Notes: generated by a model from the sequence alone, not told the origin. 64,000 nt of DNA from Epiperipatus broadwayi (GCA_028023455.1 JAQFVV010000022.1:8205100-8269099); one strand, 5' to 3'. Positions 23,146-35,378 are shown, numbered from the stretch's first letter. Translations and numbers: made by a program.

Positions 23146-25190
23146 CATTAACTATGCCGCTTGAAACGCTTCACACTTTTTCGACTTTTTAAAAAAAATA
23201 TCACAAGGTATTTTTTTTCCTTTTACAATCTGAAAAACTGACGTGTTGGACACGTGTTGGACAACATTTAATATTACATTATTTTAAACTTAATTAGAAA
23301 ATAAATATTTAAAAGAATCATATCATAAGGAAAATTATTTATAGGTTTTGATTATTATTATTATTTTTTTAACCAATAAAAGATAAAGAAAAAAAACTTA
23401 TGATTGTTTGGATTTATATTTTTTCTAAAACTTTGACGTTGAAACTAGATCTTGACTAATGAATATGTACTAGGATTAATCAATTTTATATTCCCATGAT
23501 GACGTAAAATATAAGCAGTTTGTCATGATTTGACAAGAGTTAAAGTATTAAGATTGATTAACATTAGAATTGATCAGTTTATTCTCCCTCTAGTGCTTTG
23601 GTGTTGAAACTATTATTTTAACATATAACTAAATTGTTAATGACATCTTTTGCAGTTTTAACCAAAGTTAAATTCAAAATGCATAAAATATTTAAATGTA
23701 AAATTATTCCCATTTTATATTTATTTGGTTTGATAATCATTAATTTATAATGACTGAACAAAGGGTATTAAAGTGTTACCCTTCTGTAATAATTTCATTT
23801 AACTTTTTTTTTTTTTATGTAATTTAGTTAGGATAATTTTATCTGTTAAATCATTCATTAATAATTGAAGAAATGCATTATGGGAAGTTTTAGGAATAGA
23901 TTGTTAGAATCAAATTCTTTTATTGATCTAAAGCAGAAAAAAAAAAGAACGAATATTTGTATTTAATTACATTTAAAAATGGCTAAAGGGTGAAGAAGTA
24001 ATTTCAAATATTCCTTTTCATTTTAAATTTTAAAATAGAGAACTAAAAAGTATTGTATTTTAGCATGATATTAAAATGAACATAGTATTTTTTAAAATAT
24101 AAAATGACATTAAAAATGGATTAAAATTTTTTTTAAAAATAGAATTGCTTTTTTTTTTTTGCACTTTAATAAAACTAAATTCAGATAAATAAAAAATATA
24201 TTCCTCTTTGTTTATTGCATGTTAACAAATATTAGTAATAGGATTATTTTTATTGGCAATTAACTATCATTTTTTATTAGTTAGTAAATTTGTTTTGACT
24301 ATACAAAAGTCACTTTGAAAACTTAAAAATCGTTTTGTCTTTAAATAATTTTTCACAGAGGCTCATCAAATGTGTAAGCATAATGTTTTTATTTTATTTT
24401 TACGAAAAAAAAAAATGTTTATCTTTTCTACTTCTTATTTTTAATCTTTGTGTCACATTAAATGTAAATATAAAGCAGAAATTTAATTTTTAATAAACAA
24501 TTTTAATATACTTTTGTACGTTTGTTATGTTCCCACAAGACTATTATAAGTTAATTTGGATATAATTTAATACATCACTGTCAGACAATTGTAAATATAT
24601 ATACAGATAAAATATCATTAATCTGAAATCCTGGTTTAAGGATTTGTGAATTTTTTGGACTTCAAAGCTATATCTTTTATCTACTCATTATAACCCCAAA
24701 TGTATTATGTATATATAAACAGATGGCCACTGCAACTAGTATTATTAATTTATAAGTATTTACTGAACGTTTTTCTAAAATTTAATTTTGTTTGTAATTA
24801 TGTGTACAAATGTCATGTGACGTCTGTCTTGATTTTTTTTCGTAATTTTATGTGTACAAAGTCATTTATTTATTATAAAATGATAAATTCACCTTTGAAA
24901 TTTTATTTGGATAATAAAAGTTTTTGTATAATAAATATTTAGATTCACAGTATAACAACTGTATATACATAAAATTCAAAACATATTATAAGTACCTATA
25001 ACAAAACTGAAACAAATTACTATCGTGAATTTTTAAGTAAAGAACACGAAACATTTCCTACATATAATAATGTGCAAAGATACTCAATATAAAGCTAAAT
25101 AGAAAGAGTATATGTGATTTAACAAGGTAAAATGACAGCAGAAAAATAGTATATAATCTTTTTTTTGTAATAAAGAAGTTAAGTTATTTG
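23146..25190. other. Gene-free A+T-rich stretch
   Basis: No supported feature. A mildly CpG-containing patch lies at 23,150-23,260 (including GACACGTGTTGGAC). The open frame at 24,700-24,942 is composition-driven. Confidence 0.5.
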
Positions 25191-25194
25191 TGGT

Positions 25195-25277
25195 TAAACA
25201 CCTGTAGAGGTCCCTACTATCGCATTTTACACGCATATTCTCGAGGCTGTTCGAGATTACAGCCTTGGTAAATATTA
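25195..25277. mobile_element. Half of a family FB1 fold-back element
   Basis: GTAGAGGTCCCTACTATCGC is followed by ATTACAGCCTTGGTAAATATT, matching the right arm of the elements at 50-249 and 8,081-8,336. The left arm is absent, so it is a solo arm. Confidence 0.65.
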
Positions 25278-26099
25278 AGAAATGTGTAAAAACAAAGTTT
25301 ATTTTAGTTATCGCATATATATACAATATTATTTTACTACTGGAAGCATACATAAAAAAGTCGTAATAATTTATTGATTGGGAATTCAAGTACTGGAAGA
25401 TATAGAGGAGGCCCAATTCTACCTCTTCTGCAAATCATACAGAGTACTGGCAGCTTGATTAGTTTGTCGTGATTCCTGTTGATGTAGAGAATTAAGTTTC
25501 CGCCTTGAAATCATCACTAGATATTTATTAACAAAGCATGAAGTGACTCTATGGAACCTTGTTTTCATAGTTTAAATATTCATAACTCAATGCAAATATA
25601 TATATAGACACAATACATTGCTGGTTCTTGGCCAGCTTTCTTTGTTATCTTTTAAAAAATCATACACCGATGACAATAAACACTATTTATAATTATGATA
25701 CAAACTTTTTTATTTCTTACGTTAAATAACAATTAATTTTTGACTAATTTGACTTAATTATTTAGTTATAGGAATTTTTTTTTAATATCTTTTTTTTTCC
25801 GAATAAAATCTTTTGGGTTTCAATAAAAATGCTAAGTTTTGTTAAAAATAAATTTAAAAAATTGTTTTGACAAAATGTGAAATAGTAGCAGTACTAAAAT
25901 GCATTTTTTGGAAGTTCTTAAAAATGTTTTGCAAGTAACAAATAGCTCTTTATACAATAAAGCATTTCATCATTTAAACTTTTTTATATGAGTTTTATAA
26001 AACCAATAAGACACCATGTGACCATATGCTGTTCAGCAGCAAATTTCTTTTTTTCTCACCACATTTTCCCCACTTATTATAAACTTTAGTAATCAAAAG

Positions 26100-26462
26100 A
26101 TACCAGTAAACATCATATGATCACCATGAGGCAAAAACTCTCCATACAGTAATCAATGAATGGAAGGTTTGTGCATAAAATCCCTATCTAGTGCTTACTC
26201 ATCCAATATCCCTAGACTAGTTTCTAGCTTATGGCTTTCATCAGTGAGGAACCGGGGGAGAGCACTGCAACTAGATCTTAGGATCCAATGCAACCTGCCA
26301 GCATCCACCTTTTACCCTGTTAAGATCTAGCTGCAGTGCTCTCAGATCCAAGGCTCCACACTGATGAAAGCGACAAACTAAAAACTAGTCATGGAATATT
26401 GGATGAGTAGGCACTAGATAGGGATTTTATGCACAAACCCTCTTGCACCCAATATTTGAACT
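26100..26462. mobile_element. Repeat family A, two fragments in opposite orientation
   Basis: The first part (about 26,110-26,325) is a minus-oriented family A piece. From about 26,325 the same region reappears inverted, running to the ATGCACAAACCCTCTTGCA block and then abutting the LINE at 26,465. The first piece's hammerhead-like module is at 26,209-26,250 (minus). The second, at about 26,355-26,396 (plus), keeps CTGATGA but has AAAAC for GAAAC and a damaged stem II. Confidence 0.7.
26209..26250 (-). ncRNA. Hammerhead-ribozyme-like module (family A, slightly decayed)
   Basis: CTGATGA, stem-loop AGCCATAAGCT, GAAAC, TAGTC are retained on the minus strand. Stem I pairs TCCTCA with TAGGGA less well than in the 21.8-kb copy. 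Confidence 0.4.
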
Positions 26463-26464
26463 CT

Positions 26465-27430
26465 TTTTACTCTCCAAATTATTGCTACATCTCCCTATAT
26501 TTTTATTAATGCCTCTATTCTTCTATCCCATTCCTTGTCACTATAACATTCAACAATTCTCCTAACACAATCACCCCACCTTTTGTATAAGTATACTGAC
26601 AAAGTCTTTATCCAAACCTTCTCCATACCATACTACCTTTCTCATCCATCTTGTTGTCTGTCCTTTACTCATAATCCAATTAAAAACTATTTTGGCTATT
26701 ATCTTATTATCCATAAATTTCAATCTACAGAACATTTTCATTTTGCTTTTTGAATCTCTCATCTAAAAACTTGATCATCCCATTTCTCCCTGAATTGCCT
26801 TCTTTGCTGTACACACATCTGCATCTAATGCATGTTTTCCTACTTCTCTTTGTACTTTTTCTAAGTAATCTATAGCACCCCTTTACTGAAACACTGCATT
26901 ATTACCATAAGTTAATCCTGCTATTGCCACTCCCTTCTGTGCAATTCTAGCTACATTGTATTTATTATATGAAAACACTATTAATTTCTTTATCAGTTTC
27001 TTATTTTTTTCTTTGCTTCTTTTATCAATTTTTTCTTCCATTCATCCAAACAATTTCTCTGATTACTTAAGATGATTCCCAAATAGTTATACATATTTAT
27101 CACATTAAACTTTATATCCTCCAATAAAAATTCTCTTTTCCCCCAGTATTTATTATCATTACTTTTGATTTTCCTTCACTAAATTTAATCCCCATCTCTT
27201 TACCCATCCTTGTGCATATCTTCAGCATAACTTCAATATCTTCCCTACTTTCTGGGTACAAGAAGATATCATTAGCAAATAAAAACCTGATAATGTATAT
27301 AATCCCTTGCCACATATTAATGATATCTCTACTCTTCTTCCTAGTCTTTCTATTGCTCCCTTCATTTCTCTCAAATATAACAAAAACAAAATAGGTGACA
27401 TAGGACACCCTTGCCTAGCCAACTCTCCAT
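26465..27430 (-). mobile_element. Decayed LINE, family L-I, middle fragment
   Basis: Minus-strand pieces match the 8.8-10.6-kb copy. At 27,422-27,222 is a RQGCPMSPILFLLYLREM block (RT motif RQG..SP). At 27,408-27,112 is FLFANDIFLYPESREDIEVM, where FAND stands in place of the catalytic F/YADD, followed by GIKFSEGKSKVMIINTGG. Frames overlap because of frameshifts. Further 3', around 26,571-26,762, sequence matches 9,568-9,798. The asparagine for the first DD aspartate and the frameshifts indicate an inactive copy. Confidence 0.75.
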
Positions 27431-28090
27431 ACTTCTCTGATCATAGCAAGAACTGCCATCTCCAGGATCACAATATTTTTATTTTCTATGTTCTCATTGA
27501 CTTTTCTTAAGTTCTCAATTTTTATTGAGATATTATTAATAATAAAACATAATTTTGTTAGCTCACTAAGAATATCTTTTTTAGAAGAAATAAACCTTTT
27601 AAAGTTGTGCTCAATCTTAATCTTTGCATGGAACTGATACTGACTTGATGCTATCAAGTTAATATCAATTCCCAGAAATTAAAATGGCACATCACCTACT
27701 TGGTTTTTAGACTTTTCAAAAACTCACTTATTATTGTAATAATGGAGTTCATCCATTTCATTACTGCAAATTTTCCTCATTTTTAATCATTACCATTTAC
27801 CAACATTATGCAATTTTATAATAAATTATATGATAAAACATGAACATGTCTTTATTCTAATGCCACCTATCATTATTTTCATATTCTAACTTTGTTTTTT
27901 AACTTTCCTAATAATATTTTGTTATTATTATTTTTAATTATGTGGGTGATGCCATCAACATATTTGAATGCACATTTGTTCACATCTAACCTGACTTTTC
28001 TTATTAAATATTCACTATACAAGCTGAACAGCTAGGGTAACAATGTATGCTATGTCTAACTCTTTTGACAATGTAAAACCTAAATGTTTT
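27431..28090 (-). mobile_element. Possible second, strongly decayed LINE fragment
   Basis: On the minus strand, an LYSEYLIRK block followed by FKYVDGITHI near 28,050-27,930 resembles the LF..YSEY..R and YADD region of LINE reverse transcriptases, with YVDG for YADD. An 80-codon frame at 27,657-27,415 could be downstream ORF2 sequence. Many stops intervene. Confidence is low because only short motifs support it. Confidence 0.3.
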
Positions 28091-28106
28091 AGTATACTTT
28101 GCCCAA

Positions 28107-28445
28107 AACTTATTATAATTTAGCATCTTAACTAAATCAAGATATTTTTTGTAATGAATATAAAGTAAAATCGAATGGTTAGCATACTTTCCTAAGAAAT
28201 ATAAGTAGTTCTGAAGAAGATTGCTGGGGCAATTGAAACTGTCAGTAGTGGGTCGAAAAAAGCATTGTAAAAAGTAATAAAGAACATAGATGATATTAAT
28301 ATTATATAGAACTTACTACAATTTAGCATGCTGAACTAAATCAAGATATTTTTTGTAATGAATATAAAGTACAATTGAGTCCAAACACCAGAAGTGGCAG
28401 GATCTAAAATCACAAGCCACAGAGTTCATTACTCTACTCACTGCA
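28107..28445 (+). mobile_element. Repeat family E: tandem unit of 203 bp with hammerhead-like module
   Basis: The block AACTTATTATAATTTAGCAT at 28,107, continuing through GATATTTTTTGTAATGAATA to about 28,178, recurs at 28,310 as AACTTACTACAATTTAGCAT. The period is 203 bp. The hammerhead-like module lies between them. A tRNA-like segment (28,385-28,445, minus, with a B-box-like GATTTTAGATCC) follows the second copy. A unit length near 200 bp with an internal hammerhead matches the size range known for animal retrozymes. Only one full period is present. Confidence 0.55.
28203..28251 (+). ncRNA. Hammerhead-ribozyme-like module (family E)
   Basis: CTGAAGA at 28,211-28,217 (fits CTGANGA), an extra A, stem II GATTG/CAATT closed by CTGGGG, GAAAC at 28,235-28,239, then T and GTC at 28,241-28,243. 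Helix III would be AC-T-GT. Stem I (AGTAGTT against AGTAGTG) pairs only partly, so this copy is probably weak or inactive. Confidence 0.45.
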
Positions 28446-29204
28446 TACAAATCACTTTCTGATATTTTCTGGTCTTTTTGATTAATCAGTACATACTAAC
28501 AATGACATCTTTTGTTTTTCTGATGTCTTTTCTTTTTCAACCTTTTTCTGATACCAGTACATTGAACAATATCATTTGATACAAAGCAGAATGAATCTAT
28601 TCTAAATGTTTTACAACATAATTGAATTTATACAAGGTTAAAAAATATTTTATAATAATTTTCATGACTAAATTTGTTGACTTTTACTTTCTAGTTATTG
28701 AGTAATTTTTTTGAATTAATTTGCATAATTTGAATAAAAATTTTATTTCTTCTTCAAACTTTGTATTGGAATATCATTAATTCTATTAATATCTTACAAT
28801 TTTGGCTGAAATTCAAGGTTAGTCTAATCTCATATTCCATTATTGAGGGTTTTATCATAAAGATATATGATCAAAAGTGTCCATTTACCAAAAAAAAAAA
28901 TTATATTCATCTTTAGTTATTTTTTACACTTCCATCCCATAGCTTATCTAGTTCACTATTATTTACATCTAAAACTTGAAGCGATCTCTTTTATTATTAT
29001 TATCAAAAGCAATATTAGTGATCTCCAGGTTTTATCTATGGATCTTGAATAAACTTGTATTCTTTTTTTAGGTGTAATCAATGTTTATATTTGTTATTCA
29101 CAATCCCTTCTGATCATATCTTCATTATAAAAACAAGCCTTCTATTTCTAGGTTTCAAGAATATAATCAAATAGATTCTTCTAAATTTCATCTAGTTTTT
29201 TTTT
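28446..29204. other. Gene-free A+T-rich stretch
   Basis: No supported feature. Confidence 0.5.
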
Positions 29205-29725
29205 TTTTTGCTTCCTAGTCAATAAAGGCTAATTATCCTTCTTTTCTTTCCATTTTTCAAATTTAACATTCCAAAAACCACTATCTCCACTTTACTTTAG
29301 AATCTTCTAGTCATCAATTATTAAAGGCTAATGATCCTTTTTTTTCTTTCCATTTTTCAAATTTAACATTCCAAAAACTACTATCTCCACTTTACTTTAG
29401 AATCTTCTAGTCATCAATTATTAAAGGCAAATGATTCTTTTTTTCTTTCCATTTTTCAAATTTAACATTCCAAAAACTACTATCTCCATTTTATTTTAGA
29501 ATCTTCTAGTCATCAATTATTAAAGGCAAATGATACTTTTTTTCTTTCCATTTTTCAAATTTAACATTCCAAAAACTACTATCTCCATTTTACTTTAGAA
29601 TCTTCTAGTCATCAATTATTAAAGGCAAATGATCCTTTTTTTCTTTCCATTTTTCAAATTTAACATTCCAAAAACTATTATCTCCACTTCACTCTAGAAT
29701 CTTCTAGTATCTATCAATTATTCAA
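29205..29725. repeat. Minisatellite, about five copies of a 99-bp unit
   Basis: The anchor AAAGGC occurs at 29,224, 29,323, 29,423, 29,522 and 29,621, giving periods of 99, 100, 99 and 99. Each unit contains TTTCTTTCCATTTTTCAAAT, CATTCCAAAAACTACTATCT and AATCTTCTAGTCATCAATTA. The copies are highly similar, implying recent expansion. One strand is pyrimidine-rich. Confidence 0.9.
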
Positions 29726-32700
29726 GCTAACAGTAGATGACTCTTAAATAGGTGAAGAGAATTACTTTTGGAACCATATGAAAAATTCATTTGATGTTGG
29801 TATTGATATTAACTTCAGTGCTCATCATCAATCAATAAGACTGTTTTTGACCTTCAAGTTTTACCACATTTTGCTTACATCTGATTGTAAAGTGATTCAA
29901 TTTCTGTTTTCATTTTATTGATATGTTGAAACATTGAGTTGTATTATGATAATATCAAATGCCAATCATACAATAGACATCTATTTATCATTTACAGGAT
30001 TATATCAAATGACAGCCATATATTCAAGTTACATTACTTTTCCAGTTTTTCATGATGAATTTTTTCCTTGGACTTTTAAATTATTGCTTCCTGAATATCA
30101 ACATTGTCAATTAGATATTCAATTGGATATAGTTTAACTACATTTTATAGGTTTGTAATACAGGAAATGTTTTTTTTTCAAGTTGCATATTGAATGCATT
30201 AGGTTGAATAACTTGTCTTCTGGTACTAAGTTTTATTCTGTTAGTTTTATTATTTATAAATTTTCAATGTACTATAGTTCTGTTTCAGATAACAATAGAG
30301 GCTAAAATTTTCAGGTTTAAAGCTCAATTTGTCAATTCCACAACCTGAAAATCATATGATTTTCTAAGCAACTAACTAACTAATTATTTGTTGTTGTTTT
30401 TTAATTCAGCATATGGAAGTCATTTATGATTTCTTATTCCCATGCAGTTTAAAATAATGTTTGTTGCACTGTTTGCCACAGCTATGATCAACCTTCATCA
30501 GCTTCAATATATTATTTGTTTCCCAATATACATATTAATAGTAAGACATTAATATCTTATTACAAATTAACAAAACTAATTAATAGCTTATTAACAAAAT
30601 AAATACAATAATGATAATAAATATATAAATCTGTATAAAAAGAAAAGATGAAACTCAGTATTTATTTCAGTATAACATGAGATGTTAGTTCAATAGATTC
30701 AACTATAAATAATGTCCTTCTATCTTGAGCTAATATAATACATGACAGTTAATAAAAATATCCACAGAAAAGATTTTTTTTAAAAAAAAAACAGCTTTAT
30801 TACTGTCGAGCATGCTTACAAACATGTATATCATATTCATAGCTTAAAATAATATGATGTGAGTTCTTGGCATTAATGTATAAATAGCAACTAATTAGCT
30901 ATTCAAAACATTAAAATTTATTTAAATTGGTATGCTTAAGTCTTTTCTATCTATTGAAAAATGGTCACTTGCTATTGCCCAGGCCTCCATAATTTTTCCA
31001 CTTTCTATTTTCTTTCTCCATATATATAATTTTTGCTTTTGATAATTCAAATTTGTTGCCTGTCTTTTGTTCATCGTCATTGAATATTGATAAATATTTT
31101 TTATTTTTGTGGGCTCTGTTGTGGTCAATCTAGTTAAAAGGCTAGCCCTCGACTTCCCATAATATGCTAAGTTGAAACAATTACATATAGCTATAGATTC
31201 TTTGTTCTATCTAATGCACATTTTAGTCATAAATCTATAAAATATATCACTCCATATTTAATAATTATTACTAATGTACAAGTGCTATTTTCAATTTTCC
31301 TTCAACAGTTTAGATTAGATGGAGTAATCGCAATTTAAAGATTATAAGTTCCAGATTGATTTCAGTTAGATAATAACATTTTTCTGTTAAAAACTGTAAG
31401 CTATTCAAATAAATCCAATTCTGAGATAAGTTCCCACCTTTTATGTAACCCAAACTATGGGAAAACTCAATATTTGTTTTCATTAGTTTATAAATGAAAA
31501 AATAAAAGACAATTTATTTATAAATAAATAAAAATAATTTAATTATTATAACACATATATGAATAAATAAAAAGAAAATATATTTTATGAATGATTTTAT
31601 AGATTTGTATCTAAATAAAAAAATTATCTGTGAAAGTTAATCTTTGAAATAATAAATCTATTTTTGGACTATCTATTTATAATCAAACAATATTCCTGAA
31701 ATTGTAGACTTATACCTATTTGAAAATAAAATTAGTTTAAAAAGTACATTCATAAGTCAAAGTGATTATTATTTTTCAATGGGAAGGCATATTAATTAGT
31801 TTCTGGTTTTAAAAAACTCAACATAATATTTTAATTTATCATATATATATATTAATTAAATAGTACAAGGATTAATAAATCTTTATTATTTAAATTAATC
31901 TTTAAAAAATGTATTACTTTTTATATATTCTTTATAATATTTTATCACTTCCTTAATCTTATATTTTTGACTGTTTAGCAATCTTCTTCGAGGCTATAAA
32001 ATACAATTGTACTAAATTATTTTTTTGTACAAACATGCAATAATATTATTTTGAAAAATGTACAAAAAAGTATAATTTTTTAAAGGTTTATCTAATATAA
32101 ATAATGCAAGAAAGAAAAAGATATTTCAATTAGGAGTTTTGCTAGCTTTTTTTTTAAAGGAAAATAAAGGTTATCTTAAACACCTTGTCTATATAGGGTG
32201 GTTTTTTGCACTTGTAGTAAAGACCTTATTTTTACACTTGACACATTGATATTCATCTGACTATCACAGATTATTAATGAACCAATACTCTCTAGTTAAG
32301 AATAGTTTATCAACCTCTATTGGATAACTATCTAGATTAACTATGAGTCATCTTAAAAAAATCGTAAGGCTGTTTATTATCTAAATTTTTTTCAAGATTT
32401 CCAAGTCATGTAATTCATGATATCTTCATTCAATAGCTTCATAGTTTAATTTGATAACAGGTGGCATAAAAAGTTGTGCTGAATTAAAAATATATATGAA
32501 TATTGATTAGTGAAAGTTTGCTTTTGAATTACTAGTAGTGTATATTGTTATGCTTATGCTCTTACATCATTAATCTTAACCAATATTGCTGCTACTCCAT
32601 ATATGTATGTGTCACCATAACTTGCTGGTCAATGTTATGTTTTGAGTATAAGTGCCCTTAATTACCAAAATAACAGAAATCATTTGTAGCACAATAATAT

Positions 32701-32985
32701 TGCTCCATCAAAATAAATGTCTATAAAGTAAACTTTAGATTTAAATTGGAACAGTGGTGTGAACTTTTGTAACAGATATATCTATACTTTCATTAATTAA
32801 CATGTGAAAAAACTTCCAGAATTATTTCCTCAAATATTTTATTTTGAATATAATTCTTGCAAAAGTAAAAATTTATTTCTTTAACATTCATGGATTTTAA
32901 TAAACTTTTTCATATTCTATATTAATGTGTTGAATTAAAATTAAAGAGCATTCCTTTTAATGAGTAAAAAAGTACTGATATAAAT
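29726..32985. other. Gene-free A+T-rich stretch
   Basis: I found no gene or clear transposon. Near 30,480-30,500 the minus strand has GCTGATGAAGGTTGATC with a nearby CAAAC, reminiscent of the hammerhead-bearing repeats but missing key bases. A 68-codon minus frame at 30,922-31,128 has unknown content. Confidence 0.45.
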
Positions 32986-33000
32986 ACTTTAACACTTGCA

Positions 33001-33066
33001 GGCTTTGGAACTGTTGTTGATGGTGTCACAGCACCATCTGATGGTGGCAATATGGTCCCTCCATGA
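33001..33066 (+). CDS. Candidate terminal exon of an unknown gene (speculative)
   Basis: A splice-acceptor-like ACACTTGCAG at about 32,991-33,000 precedes a short segment that is close to half G+C, well above its surroundings. With the preceding G included (phase 1), it reads GFGTVVDGVTAPSDGGNMV, two prolines, then TGA at 33,064-33,066. The residue mix is unlike the Leu/Ile/Lys-rich frames elsewhere in the window. An AATAAA lies at 33,266. I do not recognise the protein. It could instead be a GC-rich fragment of an unknown repeat: GGTGTCACAGCACC is partly palindromic. Confidence 0.25.
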   Translation, partial: GFGTVVDGVTAPSDGGNMVPP

Positions 33067-33254
33067 CTACCCAAAATTATTACAAAGAATTATATTTTGA
33101 ATGGCTTGCTTTAGTTTGCAGACATTTCAGTAATATTGAGTTTTGAAAACATAATTGACCATCCATTCAAAATTACAATCAAATGAGTTGTCAGTGTAAA
33201 CAAATTTTGAGAAGAAATATAATTATCATACTGCATATACTAATAAGTGTCCAA

Positions 33255-33415
33255 TTCACCACAATAATAAATTCTCCATACAATAGTGGCATCAAGTGCA
33301 AGCCATAGTAATCAATAGATGTTGGCACTACATGAGATGTTGCTACTGTTATTAACAACCTGTGCAAGCATATGCAATGATGACCACATAATGTTTTCAT
33401 GGTTGTCCAGCAAGC
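33255..33415. mobile_element. Fold-back relic of repeat family A ends
   Basis: ATTCTCCATACAATAGTGGC and GCAAGCCATAGTAATCAATA match a family A end. They are followed by TTATTAACAACCTGTGCAAG and GATGACCACATAATG, matching the opposite end. The core, including the ribozyme, is absent. The arrangement resembles 49.3 kb but is older. Confidence 0.55.
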
Positions 33416-33612
33416 TTGAGTACTCAATCTTATAGAAGATAGCCCCAGAATAAAAAGAATTGAAATTATTTTTTAATGCAGATATTAATAATAAGTAATA
33501 CACATCATTTAAAACATTATGTTTATATTGTGTAATCCTAGAAATTAATATTTTCTAGATAATGTAAAGAATTGAGATAAGCCAGTGTAAAATTTTCAAA
33601 CATTTTAATTTG

Positions 33613-34190
33613 TAAAAGGAAATAGTGGATTTAAATGTGAAGAGAGTAATATGTTTCAGATTGGTCTATATAATTAAGAATTTAGGTTAAACATAAAATG
33701 GCCATTATTATCTTCATAAGACTCTTGAGAGGCCCCTCTATAAACAAAAACTACATCATTTGACCATTTTACAAATGTTTAAGGCACATGTGAAAAAGGT
33801 TAAAATGTTTTTCTTTTTAATTACAGACTTTCTGTGCACTTGATAAATAATCAGAATGTTACATTAGTTTCTATATTTCCATTAAAAGGATCTTCATATT
33901 AATTCATCATAAATTGCAATATTTCACATAAGTTCATTTGTGAAAGGAAATAGTGGATTTAAATGTGAGGAGAGTAATATTTTCCATGCTCTCAAATCAA
34001 GATGTTTCAGATGAGCTTATATAATTAAAAATTTAGATTAAAGATAAGATAGCTGCTCTTATCTTTATAAAGTCTCTATCTTGTGTTGAGGTTTGAGAGC
34101 TTCCTCTATAGTCAAAAACTACATCATTTGGTATTTTACAAACATTTAAGGCATATGTGAAAAAAGATAAAGTCTTTCTTTTCTAATTAT
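33613..34190 (+). repeat. Tandem direct repeat, two diverged copies, period 328 bp
   Basis: GGAAATAGTGGATTTAAATG occurs at about 33,618 and 33,946. Both copies continue with GAGAGTAATAT, a TTTCAGAT block, ATATAATTAA, AAACTACATCATTTG and AAGGCAYATGTGAAAAA. The second copy has an insertion containing CATGCTCTCAAATCAAGATG. No ribozyme module was recognised. The unit length is similar to families A and B. Confidence 0.65.
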
Positions 34191-35002
34191 TAGTTAATTA
34201 AATTTGCCACCTACCAGAGCTGATGAAAGTGTTATTTTCTCATATAGAACACTATTTTGGGTGAGCTTTTGGAAAATTGATCACTTTCAGATCCTGTAGT
34301 TTGTGCCATGAAAGATTTGCTATTTATTTACCACCAAAAGCTTTTTGTTTTGAACTTAAATGTGATTGACAATTTTGACAAATAATCTAGTAGTTGGTTT
34401 TTATTTAATGCAAATACTTGCATATCAAGCTCCACACACATCTTCAATAAAAACAGTTCTAAAACTTCTGCTATTAGTGTTCATGGAGAAATAATTATTG
34501 ATAGAAGGAATAGCAAAATATTATTTTATCTTAGTTTTCAGAACTAAAATAAAAAAAGAATACTTTTAAAGCTATGCTAGTAAAAGTGCATTTTAATGTT
34601 TTTTTTTAATTTTAAGGTTTAATTTTTAAATGTGGACTTATTTAGTAGTTATCATTTTGAAAACCTGTTTTCCTTTTATTCTCCAGTAATTCTTACACTA
34701 TGGCAGTTCAAACTTATAATACCAATTAAAATAAAATATTTATAAATGTTTTTGATTCTCATATTATTGGCTTAAATAATATTTAAAAAAATTAAAGATG
34801 ACTCTCACATGTGGAGTGTATCCCACACAATGGTTTTTGATTCAAAACTCATTCATTACTCTCATTGTTCAAATATTATATGATTTCCTGAGCATTTTAC
34901 CACCCAATTAATATTTAAACTATTGTAAATATTATTTAAAAAAATCCAAATGTCATATGGTCTAAATGTAAACTATAATGTATTTGTGGTAATTTATATA
35001 TA
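34191..35002. other. Gene-free A+T-rich stretch
   Basis: No supported feature. Confidence 0.5.
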
Positions 35003-35378
35003 TAAGTGTAATAATGCCCAAGGCTAAATGGGTTTGTCAGTAATCGGTAAAAACCAGTCAACACTTAGACAATTTCAATATTAATATCAACAATTTCAAT
35101 CTGTTGTCAAGGCAACCTCCTTTTAACAATAAAGGTGAAATCCCTCATAAACTGCAATTATAATTTTCACATTAAACCAAAGTATTACTTAAATAATAAG
35201 TGTAATAATGCACAAGGCTAAATGGATTTGTAAGTAATCATTAAAAGCCAGTCAACACTTAGACAATCCCAATATCAATAATACCTTTATTGTTAAAAGG
35301 AGGTTGCCTTGATAACAGTTTGAAATTGTTGATTGCTATTGATATTGGGATTGTCTAAGTGTTGACTGACCTTTAATG
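35003..35378. mobile_element. Composite fold-back element
   Basis: AAGTGTAATAATGC followed by CAAGGCTAAATGG occurs at about 35,005 and again at 35,202 in the same orientation. The second copy is followed by CCAGTCAACACTTAGACAAT at about 35,243, and its inverse ATTGTCTAAGTGTTGACTG appears near 35,350, making a strong hairpin centred near 35,300. The first copy carries the same TCAACACTTAGACAATTTCA and a partly matching arm. Non-coding. Confidence 0.7.

Noticed and set aside
25084-25416. 110-codon minus-strand hydrophobic frame
   Set aside because: It overlaps the solo FB1 arm, and its composition is explained by A+T richness. No domain or start context.
29205-29725. CRISPR-like array
   Set aside because: The whole 99-bp unit repeats with no unique spacers, and the window is eukaryotic.
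34215-34262. GCTGATGAAAGTGTT as another hammerhead core
   Set aside because: A stem can form with AACACT but no GAAAC follows at the right place, and no stem I is available.
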